Below are positions 26,065-36,743 of a stretch of 64,000 bases of DNA, one piece after another (the stretch's first letter is position 1; each line of letters starts with the position of its first letter). A program made the position numbers and the translations under genes. The notes beneath the pieces were generated by a model. It ran no database searches. It was not told where the DNA came from and was given only the letters and a program-made list of their open reading frames with translations. Source of the stretch: Rhizophagus clarus (Eukaryota > Glomeromycota > Glomeromycetes > Glomerales > Glomeraceae); the NCBI GenBank assembly GCA_015698045.1, contig BLAL01000297.1, forward strand, positions 496,001 through 560,000. The letters run 5' to 3'.

Positions 26065-26710
26065 CCCTATAAAAAATAAATGTCCGGAAAATGTTATCAA
26101 AATATCTGGAAAATGTCCGGAATAAATCTGATGTGTCCGGAAAATGTCCACTTTTTTGGTACATGTCTGACACACTTCTGATACTTAAAATTTTGACATG
26201 TCCTAACTTTGTTCAGAATTCGTCCAGTATTTGTTCAGTATAAAATTTTGGACAAATTCTGGACAGTTAAACCTGGACAAATTCTGGACATAGTAAAAAA
26301 ACCAGATAGACAAATTCCGGACATGAAAAAGTTCAGGACAAATTCTGGATACTATTTCCAAAAAAGGATAAATTAATTTTGTAAAAAAATGCAAAAAGCA
26401 AAAAACTGACATTCAAAACCTTTTCTGTCGTACTAATTAAAATTGCAGAGCAGGCAAAAATACTATATATCTATGATATAAAAATTTTAGGTTAAGGAAT
26501 AATAATGATCATCTATCCATTGATCATCTTTTGTGGCAAATTTTACGAAAATACATTTCCGGACAATTTCTGGACAATTTCCTAATATCCCGAAAATGCA
26601 GTGTTTTCGGAACAGTTTCCAGATACACAGTGTCCAGAATTTCTGGACAATATTTTAGATAATTTTTCTGGACATTTTCCGAACATTTTCTGGACACATT
26701 TTTTATAGGG
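26065..26710. mobile_element. 646-bp CCCTATA-type MITE with preserved empty site
   Basis: The ends are CCCTATAAAAAAT...GTCCGGAAAATGT and the complement of ACATTTTCTGGACACATTTTTTATAGGG, an imperfect inverted repeat of about 28 bp. ATG stands on both sides (26062-26064 and 26711-26713). The duplicated block lacks the element and has a single ATG in TTAATGGTCTCC near 46640. The interior is built from many TGTCCGGAAAATG / ATTCTGGACA motifs in both orientations and has no protein frame. It shares its terminus with the 34477-36165 family. Confidence 0.88.
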
Positions 26711-26780
26711 ATGGTTTCCTCATGAATTTTTTTAATTGATAATTAATTATCTGTTAAAGAATTTTGTACTATGTTTAAAT

Positions 26781-28253
26781 CTATTTTTTAATGATTTGAA
26801 ATACTTCATAATCTTCAATCGTAAAATATTCTGGAATTCCTATGTTAGGATAAAGATTTTCCCATACTACGATTAGTATTACTCCAATTATTTTGATAAC
26901 AGTATAAATTACCCATAGTTGGACCATAAGCATTATGACAATAAACAGCATAATTTTGTCCATTAATGTATCCTGTTTTTGCAGTAGAAATATCTTTTGC
27001 GTTTGTAAAGTTAAATAAGAACTGTCTGCTACAGTTTTCCAATATGAAACCATGTCCCAATCAAGTGGATTATACCCTCCAATTAATTGTGTTGAGTTTT
27101 TAATTTTTGCTACCCAAATAGTAGCTCCTTTACTGTCACAATTCTTATGAAAAGTTTTAGCACCAACTCCATTCCGACTTGGACGATATAATAATTTAAA
27201 CTCATAAGGATTATTTTTACTATCATAATAACATGATTCTTTTTTATCAATCCATGAAGAAAAAAGTGGAATATGTTTCGATTCAATTAAAGTTGAATCT
27301 AACTTTGGCTTTCTTGGAGGAGGTAAATTATCTTTGTGTTTCATATTAGGAACTATATAATAATATTCCTAAAGATCATGAATTAAATCTTGTGGTAATA
27401 TATTTCTGTAACAATAAACTTTATAAAAGAAATCTGTAGGTTCAATAATATTATAAAATCGAATTAAAAGAATAAATCTGTACAATTCTCTCTCAATACT
27501 TGTAATATCTTCTTTATTCCATTTTGTTGGATCATCCTGTATATTATTTTGTTGAGCAAAACACCATTTTAATAAATTTTCCCAAATTTCAATTTCATTA
27601 ATATTCAAATCATCTCTTTTTAACAATAATTCAAATAAAGGAGCTTTTAAGCTGGAAAAATTTTCAGAATTAAATAAAATTTTAGGTTCTTTACAAATAT
27701 TTTCAAGACAAAAATCCCACAAGCCTGTAAATGTTTCATGTTGATAAACAGTTTCAAGAACTTCAGTTGGATTTTGGTGTAAAAATTCAGTTTGATGTTC
27801 AATCAAAAATTCTTGAATATGAGAAATTAAAGAATGAATGGAAAGTTCATCCACTGCTATCAACAATTTCAATACATCAGGACCTTGTAAATTCTTCAAT
27901 TCGATATTTCCACAATAAATAAACCTAATATAATTACCAGTAATTACTAAGAAATTCTTATATTTGTGAATTAAAAATTTATTACAAATTATTGAGTTAC
28001 CTAAGAATGATATTAAACAATTGTGGAGAAATATTTGGTTTTCTAAAAATAAATTTTCCATCTCTTTTCTCAGCCCATTCATTAGAAAATGCAGTACAAA
28101 AATATTGAGATCTAGCGCATAAAATATTTGAATGGACATGAATTTTCTTCACATTTTGTTCTTCTCCGGCATGAATAATAACATCATATCCGATTTCTGT
28201 TTCAAAGAGTTTTCATAATTATTGGATAACTCTGCCCAGAATTTTGAAGACAT
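26781..28253 (-). pseudogene. BTB-BACK-TLDc protein, broken copy
   Basis: This copy aligns along its whole length with the intact gene at 23474-24953, including the intron. Four disabling differences are visible: one T missing from the BTB exon near 28210 (GAGTTTTCAT against GAGTTTTTCAT), shifting the frame at about codon 15; TTG changed to TAG at 27369-27371 at the end of BACK; one base lost near 27018 in the TLDc domain; and one base gained near 26866. Extra Ile and Tyr codons also occur (near 27450 and 27365). Without the lesions it would be a 460-470 residue protein of the same type. Long open stretches remain, so decay is recent. Confidence 0.85.
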
Positions 28254-29094
28254 TGTAAAACACATAGAAGATTACCTGACAATTTTGTATAAAAATGGAA
28301 AGGAGAATAGTAAAAAGGAGTTAGCTTGGCAAATCAACTCCAGAATAGGGTAGCAGGATTTCCAAAAAGGGAAATTGGATGTGGGCAAGTTTTATATTAA
28401 CGTTAATGTTAAGGTTAACGTTAACATTTCATTTGATTGAATGAACTGGAATGAACTGGAACTTAATGTGAAACCCATGCCTGCTCACCACCCATATGAG
28501 CCAGTATGATGCTTATATATGATTTTTGCCCTTTCTTTGGAAATGTGGGATATGAATCAAAGAAATAAATTAATCTTGATTACAAATCATTTTCTTATGC
28601 TGAGGGGAATTTCATTTCTTTTTCTTTTATAGTTAGCATCTTGACATTATTACTAAACAAGCTATGCTGAGTACAATATAAATAATTTATAAATTGTGAA
28701 ACATGTAATTTGTCTGCACCTGATCTATGCTTTGAATCAGCAGATTTCAGATAACTTGATTGGCTGATCGTGTGTTTTTTATAGATGGGTAATTGGATCA
28801 GACAATTTGATCTGGAAGATTCTGTCCATGATGATGACAAGAATCAGCATTTTCTTTTCAATACATACAGTATAATACATATTCATAAGTCCTGATGCAA
28901 AGTAATGGCTACTGCTAGTTTATTAAAAAAACAATTATTATGTATGGTCAGCTGATTTTGCAGTACTATGTTCTATCAAATCATCTGGCTGAAACATAAA
29001 AAATCAAATGAGTCATTTTTTTTCCTGCATTCTTTTTGATGAATGCTTGATTATTAATAAAAATCTTTTCACCTTTCTCTAATTAGACTAGTGC
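28254..29094. other. Gene-free stretch after duplication breakpoint
   Basis: Similarity to the other BTB promoters stops at about 28256. A near-palindromic tract TTAACGTTAATGTTAAGGTTAACGTTAAC lies at about 28397-28427. A minus frame at 28595-28840 has no domain. Tandem GAATGAACTG is repeated twice near 28440. No gene is supported. Confidence 0.45.
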
Positions 29095-29900
29095 AGGTTT
29101 GATTGATCAAATGATACCTTTTTTTTGCTTTATTTTTTTGTTTATTAATAATAAAAAAAAAAAAATTTTCTTGATTTAGTTAGCAATGGATCTATCATAA
29201 ATGAACACCAAGCATTGTTTGTTGGCTGGTATTATACTTTATTTTTGCAGATATTCATTATTTTTTTTGTTGATTTAAATAATCATGAAATCAATGGACT
29301 GGATAGCACCGCTAAGTATTGTTTGTTAGGCTTTGCATTCTATTATTTTCATCAATTATTTTATTTTATTAATCAAATTTTCATTATTTAAATAGGCGTG
29401 GATTTAATGGAGAATGATACCTCCATCAAGTATTGTTTGTTGGACTTTGGTGCTTTGCTTCTTATTATTTAATGTATGTCAAATATTTGATTATTAATCA
29501 AATTATCTATTTTTTAATTTGAATTGGCACAGATTTAATGGATCAGATCAGTGTTTGGAAATGACCTGGTCATTTGACCATTCAAATGATTTAGCTAATC
29601 ATTTGTCATTATTCATAATCCTTTATTGTCATTTGGTCATTTCAGTCATTTGATTTTGATTTGTTAATATTCTTATCATGTGATTCAATCAAAAATAAAG
29701 TAAAACATAATGCAGGCCAGAACTATAGTACCGGCCAACATTACATTCAAATGACTCAGGTCATTTGTCATTTGTAATTTGAATCATTTGTCATTTCAAG
29801 TCATTTGCCAAACACTGGATCAGATAGTGTCACCATAGACTATTGGCAAATTTTATGTTGATTGCAACATTTGATTATTTTTAGTTAGATTGAAGAAATA
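29095..29900. repeat. Five-unit degenerate tandem repeat
   Basis: Units of roughly 105-130 bp share GATTTAATGGATCAGATAGT, ACC-AAGTATTGTTTGTTGG and CTTTG...TTATTATTT. They begin near 29095, 29185, 29290, 29396 and 29525; the last is split by the MITE at 29549-29817 and resumes at 29818. Divergence between units is high. Confidence 0.65.
29549..29817. mobile_element. 269-bp hAT-type MITE
   Basis: The element begins CAGTGTTTGG and ends CCAAACACTG, perfect 10-bp inverted repeats, followed inward by repeated CATTTG / CAAATG motifs. GATCAGAT stands directly on both sides (29541-29548 and 29818-29825), an exact 8-bp target-site duplication, as made by hAT transposases. It carries no open frame, so it would need a transposase from elsewhere. 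It sits inside a unit of the 29095-29900 tandem array. Confidence 0.92.
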
Positions 29901-30949
29901 GCTATTTTTTTTTTCAGTATGGACTTTTAATAACAGATCACAAGAAAATAGCTCTCTGTCCATAGTCTAATTTAGGTAGGATTATTATAATTGTAATATG
30001 CATTGGTAGTGACAACATAGTACCCGCTGGTCAAAATTTCTTACAGTTAACTAATCTTTATAAACAAATAAATAATATATATTTCCTTACTTGATTTTAT
30101 TTAGACACTGTATTTTTTTAAGCAAAAAAAATATATATATTTTTTTTTTCAATATATATTACCATATTTAATATAAACCAATTTTCCAATTCTGTATGGA
30201 GTAGCGTGCCACAGTTAGTAAAGCAAGTAAATTTTTAGCAAGAGCTCACCTGCTCCATGTTCAAAGTTAACTTGTTTAATAATAAAATATTCACTGCAAT
30301 GAAAAATTATGAGGGTTACACAAAATAACGAAAAAATTTAACATATGAATTGATTGCAATAAAACCAAAAAAAAGGATAAACAAAATAACTTTATTAATA
30401 AACTCTACTTTATTAATACTCTAAATGCTATCTGAAGAATTTTACAACAGAGGAAACACTATCTATCTAAATTATATTAAAAATGTTTAACATATCACAT
30501 ATATGCCACATATTTGATATGTGAAAAATATTCATGTTTATATGTTTGATATGTGCGATATGTTTTATATGTTTTTTTATTTTTATTTTTATTTTTATTC
30601 TGAGTTGGATCATTAGTACAGTTTATAAAGAAATTACAATATATAAAAAAGTAAATATAATATAAATCTGTAAACTAAAATATAACTAGATAAATCTACC
30701 CAGCTCCAGCTTGCCAGAAATAATTTCCAGAGAGCTTAAACCTGAAATAAAAAGAAAAATTAAAAGAAAAAGAAAAATAATAAAAATAATAAAAATCTAA
30801 ACTATAACCAATAGATCGTGTAATTACATGATTATGCCAAAGACCATTGTGTCTGAAATTTGAAGAGCTACTTTTGATAAATGCAACCTTGTGATCTAGG
30901 ATACATTTATAACCATTAATTTGAAATGTTGTATTTTGTGAAATGGTGT
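29901..30949. other. Gene-free A+T-rich stretch
   Basis: No exon is supported. A run of CATATTTGATATGTG / ATGTTTGATATGTG words at about 30485-30575 resembles the words at 11085 and 32030 and may mark a dispersed repeat or the tail of the LINE remnant to the right. Confidence 0.45.
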
Positions 30950-31980
30950 GGTTATTAGATGATCATGTGGCGAGGTAATACAGGTAGTAGTATTTATTGT
31001 ATTGTTGTGGTGTTTGTGTTTTTTTATGTTGTATTTCTTAAAGCTGTTTTTGTTAATGTTGTTGTTACGTTTCTAATGTTTAAAAATTTCATTGCACGAT
31101 TTCCAAATGTGATTGCGTATTAATTGCATCAGTGTATAGAACCATTGTAAAGTGTATTTGATGCGAGTTTTCCATTGTTAAAACATGGGACAAATATGAA
31201 GGAGAAATCATATGTAATAAAATTTCTACATGTGAAGTAAAATGCACTGTTGTTGTCAGGGTAGTTGTTGGTGTTATTATAAAGACATGTAAAAATGTCA
31301 TTGTGTTGAAGGGTATCCTCTAAGAATATATGTATTGCCTTAATCACAATAATTTCTAATAAATTTTATCAAATCTTAGACATAATTATGTAAATGTGGA
31401 ATTAATGTGTGTAGTCTGTTGACGTGTTCATAAATGCTTATTCATTTCTTTCTGAGCGTAACAGAGCCAACATTGGGTTCTGTCTTGAATAAGGATCAGA
31501 TATATTGTTTGCAAATGATCTATTGTGAGTATTAGATTATTTGCTGTTTTTATTTGCCAGGAACAAAATTTTGTTAATTTGCTACTAGTGGTGTGATCAT
31601 ATGGGTTATAATGAAAGAATGTTTTAGTTAGGTTAAGATCAATATGTTGTATGTAAATAGCTATTTTAATTTGTTTTATCGTATGGTGGTTGAGCCAGTG
31701 ATTAAATTTTCTGGTGATATCCTATGATGTTACAGGTGTCCCTTATTGAGCAATCAATTTGGTATGTGTGAATTGATTGTTGATTTCAATGTGGTGTGAT
31801 GATTCATGTCCTATTTTTGAAAGGAGGTCAGCTTTATCATTATTAATGTCATTATTGTATGCTTTGACTTTTTGTAAAATGTTTGATATGTTTATTTATT
31901 TATTTAATGATGGTGACAGTATAACGCATAATCTAGTTGAAATTACAAAAACTCGCTATGCAAGTTTAACATAAAATACT
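30950..31980 (-). pseudogene. LINE-type retrotransposon remnant (RNase H and C-terminal part)
   Basis: Read on the minus strand, 31905-31745 encodes KVKAYNNDINNDKADLLSK, a good match to the last acidic motif of an RNase H domain, followed by about 30 residues to a stop. Further along the strand, with stops and shifts, come FNHWLNHHTIKQIKIAIY, SSKLTKFCSWQIKTANNLIL and QCWLCYAQKEMNKH, the last being a C-x2-C...H motif typical of the C-terminus of non-LTR retrotransposon ORF2. Beyond 31380 an IWKSCNE-like piece and a Thr/Asn-rich tail follow. There are at least four stops or shifts, and the reverse transcriptase is absent. The assignment rests on motif recognition alone. Confidence 0.6.
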
Positions 31981-32024
31981 AAACTATATTAAAATTCCCA
32001 TCCGTAGATAGAAACCGCTCCGCC

Positions 32025-32130
32025 AGTAATGTTTGATATGTTTGATATGTCAAACATTTCAAACATTGATCAGTTACACATCACGTGATCTTTCATCAAT
32101 TGATCGTACTGTAACAATAGTGTCTAGATT
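32025..32130. repeat. Dispersed repeat, inverted relative of 10960-11100
   Basis: On the minus strand ACTATTGTTACAGTACGATC, ATCACGTGAT and AATGTTTGAAATGTTTGACAT appear in the same order as in 10960-11100. The repeated GTTTGATATGTTTGATATG near 32032 is a short tandem. This is possibly the terminal part of a larger mobile element whose limits are not visible. Confidence 0.5.
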
Positions 32131-33589
32131 ATCATGTGCGTTAACATAAAGACCTTGCATTTTGTTTTGCTGTAGTAGTAACCAAATGGTTAATATTATT
32201 AATATTAATCATCTTCCAGTCATTTGTGTATTATAATTAAGAGTTTATTTTGCTGTGATCAATTTTTTAGGCGAATTCATAATTAGTGATGTTCAACTTT
32301 TTGAGATTAGGTTTAATTTGCTATTAATCTAAGAATCTAATTAATAAGATTTTGAACATAATAACAATCAATATTGTAAGATGTTTTTAATTTTAGTAAC
32401 TGTAGTTATGAAGTGTAGATGTATAAGAGTTGATTTTCCTAAAAAGAGGATCATAAAAAATAATTCAAAGTAAAGGCAAAACCACTTCTCCCTTATTGGA
32501 AGTTGTAAAGTTGTGATAACTTGTAAATAATATTATTTGTTCAGTTAACAAAAAGATTGCAATAAAAGTCAACAATTTCTATTTGCAGATGGATTCCCAG
32601 TTGTAATTATGCTGTTGTAAACTTTGCTTAAATCCTGTAGAGAAATCCAGATTTCTTGTCTATAATATCAAGCTGATCCAATTAAGTGTCGTAAAACTTC
32701 ACTCAGTGTTATTTAATCAACTAAATCTAAGCTGAATAAGCGTTAGTTTGAAAGTATTTAAAGATGGTCTAAAATTGTGTGGCTTGGATTCAAACTTAAC
32801 AATTTGGTTTAACTTTTTTCAGTTATTAATAATTATCTTGACAATAGTGAGATTTTAGATTGATACTCAAAACAATTATTTAATTGTTCAAACGAAAACT
32901 GGGTTGTCAGAATCTTTTTTTTTCACATATAACAAAAATGATAAAATGCATAACGTGATGTAATATAGTAACTGAAATTTGAAATTTAGGGTACAGGAAT
33001 ACTCTGAAATGAGTTTGAGACTGGTAATGCATTAAAAATTTTTTTGTGTAATCATTTTTTCACATTTTGATTAATTTTTGTGTCTGTGTAAAAAACTTTG
33101 ATTAATTTTTATGTCTGTGTAAAAAACTCTTATAAATATAAATTTAATTACAAAAAAAAATTTATTTTCTTCTCTCTCTATTTTTCAACTAATATTTTCA
33201 GACAATAATATTTCAAATGAAACAATGGAAAGTAAGTTATGACAGTTCCATAAAGAATATTGTTGTATTTAAAGTTTTGTGAATATTGGTATCCTAAAAA
33301 TTCTGGGAATCAGAATCAACTTCTCCTCACCCTTTCTTGTGAAATTAAGGTTTCTTTACTTAAAGGACTACTGGTTTCAGAGAAGGAACTGGTTATGTAT
33401 CTGCCTTTATTATAAACAAAGAAACTTGTCTATGAGTGGAAGAAGGTTATGTCACCCTCCCTTCATGGGAGTGCTAACCACTCTCCCTTCGTGGGAGTGC
33501 TATTCTAAATGATGAACTGAAGATTTAGCTTACTTTACTAATATAATTTTTATTATTATTTTATATAATATAGAGTGTTGCAGTTTTCC
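32131..33589. other. Gene-free stretch
   Basis: No convincing exon was found. Near 33455-33505 a short direct repeat (CTCCCTTCATGGGAGTGCTA and CTCCCTTCGTGGGAGTGCTA), each with its own small palindrome TCCC...GGGA, is locally G+C-richer than its surroundings. The AAAAACTTTGATTAATTTTTGTGTCTGTG phrase is duplicated near 33070-33125. Confidence 0.45.
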
Positions 33590-34370
33590 TGAATGCTTGG
33601 TTATGGACAGGGGAGATATTATTGGTCTCAATTTTAATGTGTTGGAATATGTATTAGAGAAGCCACGAAATTTTGATTTATGCATATTATAAAAAAAGTG
33701 GAAAAAGGATTCAGATTTGTTCATTTCAAATCAGAGAAAAGACATCCAAATTTTATAACAGTACGAAGAAAAAGTCATATTACTATTCTTTTAATGAAGA
33801 TCAAGATCCTATGCAATTTTACATGGCTACTTACTTCAGCACGAATAAAAAAGTTGATTATTAGTTGGTAAATTTTATTTATTATTTATTGCGAATTAAC
33901 TTAGCAGTTCTAATAATACTGACAATAAAAATAATAGCAATCATCAAAAGATGGGGCCAATAATAAGAAAGAAAACCCCAAAAAATGGCAAATTATCGAA
34001 ATTAATGATGATAATGAAGATGAGGAGAATAAGCCAAAAAGGCGAGAAATTGTGGAATCAACCAAAACACCAATACCATATGCTCTCTACGAGAATAAGT
34101 ATGCATCTATTAACCAGTGACTGATATGTCTTGTTTAATTAAAAAATTCAATATTAATATTTACTAATTTTTTTTGTTTTTTTTTATATTTTATTACAAA
34201 GCCAAATTTTAATTATAATATTACACACTCCCAGTATCACAAATAAATGTGATCTGATAATTTCTGCCATCAATGATAAGTTAATTATTATTGATGGAAA
34301 TTTCAATGAAAAAGTGGTCCTGGAAAAAATTATTGAAAGTACTTTGCTAACTGCAAATTTAAAATAGAAC
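33590..34370 (+). pseudogene. Hypothetical gene remnant
   Basis: Three coding-like patches follow each other. About 33572-33687 reads FPECLVMDRGDIIGLNFNVL before a stop. About 33952-34122 is a 57-codon open patch with acidic and Lys/Arg-rich stretches (NDDNEDEENKPKRREIVEST) ending in TGA. About 34231-34366 reads SAINDKLIIIDGNFNEKVVL and ends in TAG after a possible CCCAG acceptor. Frames between the patches conflict, notably at 33690-33860. No family is recognised. It could be a poorly conserved multi-exon gene or a transposon-derived relic. Confidence 0.3.
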
Positions 34371-34476
34371 TAACAAATGAGTGAGTTATAAAGATATAGT
34401 TTTATCATTTAATTTTACATTTGCTTATATAACTAACTAATATATATATTTCCTAATTGAAATGAGATAATCTCTG

Positions 34477-36165
34477 CCCTATAAAAAAACTGGATACGTT
34501 TTTAATAAGATTTTTATACGATTTTTTTCCTTAGAAATAACGTATCACAATAGACCATTGAAAAGATATGGAAAATTGCACAATTCCGTATCACTATAAA
34601 TATGGTTTGGATACGGAATTTGCATGGAATGCATACGGAATTTACATGATTTAATCACTGTTTTACCATGAAATTTATATTATTGCTTATTAAATTTACT
34701 GTTTATATTACAATTTATTACAATTTATTACTAGACTTTATTTACATAAATTTAATTTTATTTATTAAATCAAAAAATAAAAAAATAAAATAAAACACAA
34801 ATATATTATGAATAGTTTATTCCTATCAAACCAATTATTGCAAACCAAAACAAAAAGAAATATTAATACTATTTCTACTGATGTTTCTTTAAGAAATTTG
34901 ATTTTTTTTAAGAAATCAAAAGTCTCCAGGAGCACTTAGTCCAAAGAAATAACCTATTCCTTCAAAATAAATGAAAAAAGACACTAGTATGTTTCTTTAA
35001 CTCAATTAGACCAATGCTTCTCTATTGTGCCTATAATTCTGGATTCGTCCAAGTCATCAGGAGTCAGATAACCTAAAAGCAAAAAAAAAAAAATATAAGT
35101 TCCGCCTATATAGTACCTGCAATCATCCAAATCTCCAAACGTCCGGTGCCTACCTGACTTACAAAAAAAAAGTACTTCAAAATTGACCTGCAATAAGAAA
35201 AAAGGAACCAAGCAGCCAAAAAAAAAATCTGATCTACAAAATAAAAGAATAAAAATAAATAAAAAAAGAAAGGATAGTGAGGTGGAAGTAAAAAAGTAAA
35301 ATAGATAAAAAAAAATTTTTTTTTTTTTTTTTTGAAAAAAAAAATAACGAAGTTAGGGAAGGACATAAAAAATGATTTTTAAGGGGATGACAAAGTTAGA
35401 AAAATAATGCGGAAGGTAACTTACATAACCTGGCTTATAGGAACCTCTCTTTTTAAATTAGAGACTCAGGAAATACCTGCACTAAATAAGGCTTTTTATT
35501 CCCCAGTCCTAACAAACTTCGTGTCAGTAGTCACAGTTAGTCCATCTTTAACCTCTAACCTATGCTGCCAGAGGAGAACATCCAGAAATAATTCAATAAA
35601 AAAAGGGGCAAAAATAAATTTTTTTTAAAAAAAGAAGAGAGGGTAATGAATGGGAATAAAAGAATAAAACCAAAAAAAAATTTTTTTTTTTCAAAGAGGG
35701 CAACGAAGTTAGAAAAATAAAGGAAAAGAAGTTTTTAAAAGAAGAGTAGCAAGTAAGAATAAAAAAGAGGGCAACAAATAAAAGAAAAAAAGAGTTTTTT
35801 TTTTAAAAAAAAAAAAAAATAGCGAAATAAAAAATCAGGGAGAGGAAAACAGGAAGACAGGGTGGAAAATCAAAGCTGGGTTTATATAAACAAAAAACGT
35901 ATCATAACAAAATCACGTAATCACGTATTATGACTTATGATGATAAAATCGATAAAATCATTATTTAAAAAAAACAAGATCAAAAATTCCGTATATGTTT
36001 TGTATATATTAATTTTTTCACACACATTCCATATGCACCAATTTTTTAAAAACATTCAAAAATGAATTACGTATTAAATATACGGAATTATTATACGGAA
36101 TCAATAAAAATGTATATCAAACGTTTATAAAACGTATCCTTTCCTTATACAGATTTCTTATAGGG
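34477..36165. mobile_element. Complete CCCTATA-ended DNA element, 1.69 kb
   Basis: The element starts CCCTATAAAAAAACTGGATACG and ends CGTATCCTTTCC...TTCTTATAGGG. CTG occurs on both sides (34474-34476 and 36166-36168), a 3-bp target-site duplication like the ATG of the 26065 element. The interior has a GATACG/CGTATC-rich subterminal zone on each side, long A-tracts, and a conserved middle block (about 34920-35240) shared with 3900-4130. That block contains splice-like words but no continuous frame. Other pieces of the family are at 3425-4468, 5340-5555 and 11103-11400. The superfamily is not assignable from the termini alone. Confidence 0.85.
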
Positions 36166-36743
36166 CTGCTAAATTTGAACTTGAGCATAGTATTGCAATG
36201 ATTAAATTAAAGAAAAAAAATCAGAAAAAATTCTAAAAATAATTTAAGTATAATTTTATTCAGTAAAAAAAAAAAAATTTAGAAAAAACTTCACCTATTA
36301 CTCATAATCTTAATTGCTTAATATAATTTACAAGTAATAAAATAATGCATTTTAAAATTTCAAGCTTTTATAAAAGTAATATACAAGAAGGAACTATCTT
36401 AATAAATATAAACAAATGTGAAAAATAACTGATAAAGAGGAATTGGCTATTAAATATAAAAGTTCTTTATTGCAGTATTTATACAGTATATAAGGGCATA
36501 AAAAGATACGCTGCAAATTATATCGTTAAATTCATATATGGGTAGAGGCCCATTAGAGCCTATAGGAAAAAAGCTATTGCTGTTCCCTCTACCTGTTTAT
36601 AGTGACAAAAAGAGAAAGTCTTCAGTAGTAAGGCTTAATATAATTATAAAAAAAAATAAATGGTTATACAATGGTATCAATTAATAAAACTTTTTAATAT
36701 TTAAAAATTTGTTATAAATCATTAAGATAATTATTGTTATTTA
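36166..36743. other. Spacer between two mobile elements
   Basis: A+T-rich with no reading frame. A small duplicated phrase GAGGCCCATTAGAGCC near 36545 is the only G+C-richer piece. It ends in GTTATTTA, the left target duplicate of the next element. Confidence 0.5.

Larger units (their letters stand above)
24975..28256. repeat. Segmental duplication, left copy
   Basis: From the promoter-side sequence TTTAAAAGCCATAGCTTTATTTATA to the start codon region of the second BTB gene, this block matches 45550-48165 nearly base for base apart from small indels and one 646-bp insertion at 26065-26710. It contains the upstream region of the intact BTB-TLDc gene, a spacer with a Sel1 remnant and the broken paralogue. 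Matching stops just beyond the paralogue start codon (about 28256). Confidence 0.8.
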
